DNA from: Variovorax sp. YR216
Lineage (GTDB): Bacteria > Pseudomonadota > Gammaproteobacteria > Burkholderiales > Burkholderiaceae_C
DNA length: 64,000 nt
Reading direction: 5' to 3'
Assembly (NCBI RefSeq): GCF_900107745.1
Contig: NZ_FNRO01000009.1
Location: 62,001-126,000 of the forward strand
The notes beneath the pieces were generated by a model. It worked only from the letters and a program-made list of their open reading frames with translations, did not search any database and had not been told where the DNA came from. Positions 61,246-64,000 of the stretch are shown one piece after another. Position 1 is the first letter of the stretch. Each line of letters begins with the position of its first letter. The translations under genes were made by a program, and so were the position numbers.

Positions 61246-62175
61246 ATGACAAACCGAACGACCATCAAAGGCTTCTTCGACCCCTTGACGTGGACGATCT
61301 CCTACGTCGTGTGGGACCACGCAACCATGCGCGCTGCAGTCATCGACCCGGTGCTGGACTACGACTTCAAGTCAGGCCGCACGAGCACTGCCTCGGCCGA
61401 CCGGCTGTTGGCCTATGTCCGGGACAAGGGCCTGAAGGTCGACTGGATTCTGGAAACCCACGCCCACGCCGACCATCTGTCAGGCGCACGCCATGTTCAG
61501 GACGAGGTCGGAGGCCGCATCGCTATCGGCGAAAACATTCGCGTTGTGCAGTCGACCTTCAAGAAGCTCTTCAACCTTGAGCGCAGCTTTCTGCCGGACG
61601 GGAGCCAGTTCGACCATCTTTTCAGGGACGGCGAGGTCTTCAAGATTGGCGAGACCGAAGCAACGGCACTGCTGGTCCCGGGTCACACCCCTGCAGACAT
61701 GGCCTATTTGGTCGACGGCGCGGTCTTCGTGGGCGACACGCTCTTCATGCCCGACGTGGGAAGCGCGCGAGCGGATTTCCCCGGCGGTGATGCGCGCCAG
61801 CTCTATGCCTCGATGCGGCGTCTGTTGGAACTACCTGGCGATACGACGATGTATGTCTGCCATGACTACCCGCCTGCATCGCGGCAACCCCAATGGCAGA
61901 CCAGCGTCGCAGAGCAGCGCGCTCGCAACATCCATGTGCGCGATGGCATCAGCGAGGACGAGTTCGTCGCGATGCGAACCGCCCGCGACGCGACCCTGGA
62001 CGTTCCGACGCTCATACTCCCGTCGATTCAGGTGAACGTGCGGGCCGGGCGGCTCCCTCCGCCCGACGACAATGGCGTTGCTTACCTGCGGATTCCATTG
62101 AACGCGCTTCCCGCTCACTCGCACCCTGATGCCAAGGACGTGTCCTCGGCCGCCGTTGGTACGCTCGCCAGCTAA
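61246..62175 (+). CDS. MBL-fold persulfide-dioxygenase-like hydrolase
   Basis: A 309-residue metallo-beta-lactamase-fold protein related to ETHE1/Blh. The metal motif T-H-A-H-A-D-H-L-S-G is at residues 71-80; V-P-G-H-T-P and F-V-G-D-T-L-F complete the site, and C-H-D-Y gives the last His. Such proteins oxidise glutathione persulfide to sulfite and are controlled by BigR. It is divergent from the BigR gene and YeeE/YedE genes, forming a compact sulfide/persulfide detoxification locus. Confidence 0.87.
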   Translation: MTNRTTIKGFFDPLTWTISYVVWDHATMRAAVIDPVLDYDFKSGRTSTASADRLLAYVRDKGLKVDWILETHAHADHLSGARHVQDEVGGRIAIGENIRVVQSTFKKLFNLERSFLPDGSQFDHLFRDGEVFKIGETEATALLVPGHTPADMAYLVDGAVFVGDTLFMPDVGSARADFPGGDARQLYASMRRLLELPGDTTMYVCHDYPPASRQPQWQTSVAEQRARNIHVRDGISEDEFVAMRTARDATLDVPTLILPSIQVNVRAGRLPPPDDNGVAYLRIPLNALPAHSHPDAKDVSSAAVGTLAS

Positions 62176-62198
62176 GCGCGCGACTTGAGGTGCCTCCT

Positions 62199-62714
62199 AT
62201 GACCAAGCACTTGTTGGGCGCCGCTGTCGCGGCCTTTATTCTTCTGCCCTTGAGTTCGCACGCCGCTGACCCCGCACGTCAGGCCGAGGTTGCCGGGCGC
62301 GGAGCGGATGTCATGCCGTTCGACCTCAAGGCGACGACGCACATCTTTACCAAGACCGCAGACGGAGGAGTGCAGCGGGTCGTGGCCAAGAACGCTGCCG
62401 ACAAGCGGCAGGTCGAGTTGATACGCGCACATCTTCACGAGATTCAAGGCCAGTTCCGAAAGGGTGACTTTTCGGGGCCGTCCCATATCCATGGCGACCA
62501 GATGCCCGGTCTCTCGCAGCTCCAGACCGCTGCGCCGGGCCAGATCGCCATCGACTACAGGGAGGTGGCTGGCGGCGCCGAGCTAACCTATAGAACCGTC
62601 GACCCGAAGCTCGTCTCGTCGCTGCAGGACTGGTTTGACGCTCAGTTGTCGGACCATGGGCCCGATGCGATGGCCGGCCACCACCACATGCACGACCGAA
62701 TGCCGCAACGGTAG
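62199..62714 (+). CDS. Exported His-rich protein
   Basis: A 171-residue protein with a signal peptide (cleavage after S-H-A, about residue 22). The mature domain includes P-F-D-L-K-A-T-T-H-I-F, L-H-E-I-Q-G-Q-F-R-K-G-D-F and G-P-S-H-I-H-G, and ends in a His-rich stretch (G-H-H-H-M-H-D-R), so metal binding is plausible. The family is seen next to cytochrome b561 genes but has no firm function. The ATG at 62199 is preferred to a GTG three codons upstream. It is 5 bases before the cytochrome gene. Confidence 0.7.
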   Translation: MTKHLLGAAVAAFILLPLSSHAADPARQAEVAGRGADVMPFDLKATTHIFTKTADGGVQRVVAKNAADKRQVELIRAHLHEIQGQFRKGDFSGPSHIHGDQMPGLSQLQTAAPGQIAIDYREVAGGAELTYRTVDPKLVSSLQDWFDAQLSDHGPDAMAGHHHMHDRMPQR

Positions 62715-62719
62715 CGAAT

Positions 62720-63292
62720 ATGAACCAGCAGCCCGCTTCCCGCTATGACAGCTTCAGCCAAGTCCTCCACTGGGTCACGGCCATCACCGTAACCGTCGCA
62801 TTCATCCTCGGACCAGGTGGTTTCGGTCGCCTGATGCGCCAAGGGGTCGACCCGGCCACTCGAAGCGACATCGTATGGCACGAGTCCTTGGGGATTCTTG
62901 TATTGGTGCTGACCTTGCTGCGTCTGGCATGGATGGCCCTACGCCCGGCCGCACCGCAGTTTCAGATGGCCAGGTGGATGCATCTGGCAGCCAAGCTGGT
63001 GAGGATTGCGCTGTGGGTGCTTCTTCTTGCGTTGCCCGTCACCGCGTTCCTGGCCCTGGGAAGCGAAGGCCATCCCCTTACGCTACTGGGAGGCATACGC
63101 ATCGACCGCATGCCCTTCATCGCAGAATCCCGGGTCGCTGGCCTGGCTGACTGGGGCGACGTGCACCAATTCCTGGGCGATTCCATCATGTGGCTCGCCG
63201 GCCTGCACGCCGTTGCCGCCATCGTCCATCATGTGGCGCTCAAGGATGGGGTGCTCATGGCGATGTTGCCCCGGGGAAAATCTCGCTATTGA
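62720..63292 (+). CDS. Cytochrome b561 family protein
   Basis: A 190-residue four-helix membrane cytochrome. His residues that could bind two haems b are in V-L-H-W (near 17), V-W-H-E-S (54), V-H-Q-F-L and L-H-A-V-A-A-I-V-H-H near the C-terminus. Such proteins pass electrons from quinol to periplasmic partners, and the adjacent exported His-rich protein may be one. It follows that gene by 5 bases, apparently in one unit. Confidence 0.85.
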   Translation: MNQQPASRYDSFSQVLHWVTAITVTVAFILGPGGFGRLMRQGVDPATRSDIVWHESLGILVLVLTLLRLAWMALRPAAPQFQMARWMHLAAKLVRIALWVLLLALPVTAFLALGSEGHPLTLLGGIRIDRMPFIAESRVAGLADWGDVHQFLGDSIMWLAGLHAVAAIVHHVALKDGVLMAMLPRGKSRY

Positions 63293-63336
63293 AACGAAAC
63301 GCCCGCGCCCATCGTAGGCGATGACCAGAAGCGGAC

Positions 63337-63594
63337 CTAGCGCGCGCCTGTCCAATTGAACGCCGAAAGCGGTGCCTCCATGGACAACGGGGCCCGCAAG
63401 GTGAGCGGTATTGGGCAGAATCCCTGAAGTGCCACGAAGCCCGCATCAAGCGCTCCGTCATAGTCCGGAAAGCGGCTCGATGATGCGGCGACAAATTGAG
63501 TAAGGCCGCCACTGCTTTGCCTCCTCAGCAGCGTCCACGTGAACTCGGTGGGCCCGAGTTCTTGAACGACAACGCAGAGCGCTCGGTTTGTCAT
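63337..63594 (-). CDS. Hypothetical protein, 85 residues
   Basis: A small soluble protein, M-T-N-R-A-L-C-V-V-V-Q-E-L-G-P-T-E-F-T-W-T-L-L-R, with a mid-protein Y-D-G-A-L-D-A-G-F-V-A-L. Its ATG overlaps the stop of the upstream 79-residue gene (ATGA), which supports real translation. No family was recognised. Confidence 0.5.
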   Translation of the reverse strand: MTNRALCVVVQELGPTEFTWTLLRRQSSGGLTQFVAASSSRFPDYDGALDAGFVALQGFCPIPLTLRAPLSMEAPLSAFNWTGAR

Positions 63595-63830
63595 TGGCGA
63601 GTCCACCGATGCTGCGTCCCGAACTCGAAGCCGAAGTACCGAATCGCCGCATGGCCTAGCGGTGTGAGCTCCGCCACCGTGGCGGCTGTCCGACTGTCGT
63701 TCGCGAGCGCTTTCAAGCTGAGCTTCAGGTAGCCTGCGTCCCTCAGCTGTTTGAGTTGGCACACGTCCTCACGCACGAAGTGCATCGGCAACTGGCCATT
63801 GAGGATGCGCTTGAGGATTGCTTGAGTCAT
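63591..63830 (-). CDS. Hypothetical protein, 79 residues
   Basis: A small soluble protein with the pattern of a winged helix: F-V-R-E-D-V-C-Q-L-K-Q-L-R-D-A-G-Y-L, then V-A-E-L-T-P-L-G-H-A-A-I-R-Y-F-G-F. DNA binding is possible but unproven. It overlaps the next small gene by 4 bases, suggesting a two-gene operon. No family was recognised; the remaining 170 bases of the window show no gene. Confidence 0.5.
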   Translation of the reverse strand: MTQAILKRILNGQLPMHFVREDVCQLKQLRDAGYLKLSLKALANDSRTAATVAELTPLGHAAIRYFGFEFGTQHRWTRQ

Positions 63831-64000
63831 GAGCCATTAGGCGCCGCATGCGGCATCGCGCCTTGACCTGCATCATGGATTGGACTTGGCTGGCAGGGTC
63901 TTTGGGTCGGCGTAGAAAAAGGGAGCATGATGCTCAATTGGCCGTTCTGAGGCCGCCGCGGAGAGGCGCTTCATGTCGATGCAACCGATTCCGCCTGGTC

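Overview
The window is about 64 kb of GC-rich DNA that reads like a secondary replicon (chromid or megaplasmid) of a betaproteobacterium of the order Burkholderiales, most like Comamonadaceae/Variovorax. This is an inference from gene content: Bug-type (TTT) binding proteins, LysR regulators, a fused LivHM permease, the DUF6502/DUF5666 pair and Burkholderiales-style minor pilins. No rRNA, tRNA or CRISPR array was recognised. A Rep_3-type initiator gene, a parAB operon and two parS-like 27-bp palindromes at 29.4-33.8 kb place the replication and partition centre of the replicon near the middle of the window.

Layout. 0-4.3 kb: a tannase/feruloyl-esterase gene (cut by the window edge), an alpha/beta hydrolase and a Bug binding protein on the minus strand, with a divergent LysR gene. 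4.3-7.85 kb: two low-complexity secreted proteins, and DUF6502 plus DUF5666 genes behind three copies of a GTGGGAAATT motif. 7.9-13.7 kb: a B-type (ba3-like) cytochrome oxidase operon with three multihaem cytochromes c, a cupin and a truncated nnrS. 13.8-17.1 kb: a LysR gene divergent from a Bug binding protein and an FAD oxidoreductase. 17.4-18.1 kb: a winged-helix/nucleotidyltransferase-like protein. 18.1-26.55 kb: a tightly packed minus-strand operon with a branched-chain-amino-acid-type ABC transporter, OsmC, a VOC protein, a luciferase-like monooxygenase and two AhpD/CMD-type proteins. 26.6-29.4 kb: small genes and a MarR-FUSC efflux pair under a perfect 26-bp palindrome.

29.4-34.6 kb: rep, putative ori, parA, parB, parS and a convergent coiled-coil protein. 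34.6-43.8 kb: a scar zone with an SDR fragment fused to a tyrosine-recombinase fragment, IS66 and IS110 remnants, a second recombinase relic, an aminotransferase tail, small orphan genes including two divergent paralogues, a frameshifted histidine kinase/ANTAR-regulator pair and an asparagine-synthetase N-terminus. 43.8-49.8 kb: a minor-pilin operon (pilE-like, fimT, pilV, pilW, pilX) ending in an in-frame chimera of the PilY1 N-terminal half and the C-terminal half of an arylsulfatase. 49.9-55.5 kb: exported proteins plus a formylglycine-generating-enzyme homologue, the usual company of a sulfatase. 55.6-60 kb: hydrolase, DUF1398, MarR, a nitroreductase relic and DUF599. 60-63.8 kb: a BigR-type persulfide-responsive module (regulator, two YeeE/YedE-type proteins, persulfide-dioxygenase-like MBL protein), an exported His-rich protein, cytochrome b561 and two small genes.

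Points that most deserve a second look: the PilY1-arylsulfatase chimera beside sulfatase-maturation genes; the LLM/CMD/AhpD/OsmC/VOC transporter operon, whose substrate is unknown; the parS palindromes, one of which also looks like the parB terminator; and the DUF6502 module with its shared repeats and slippage-prone Gly/Ser tails.
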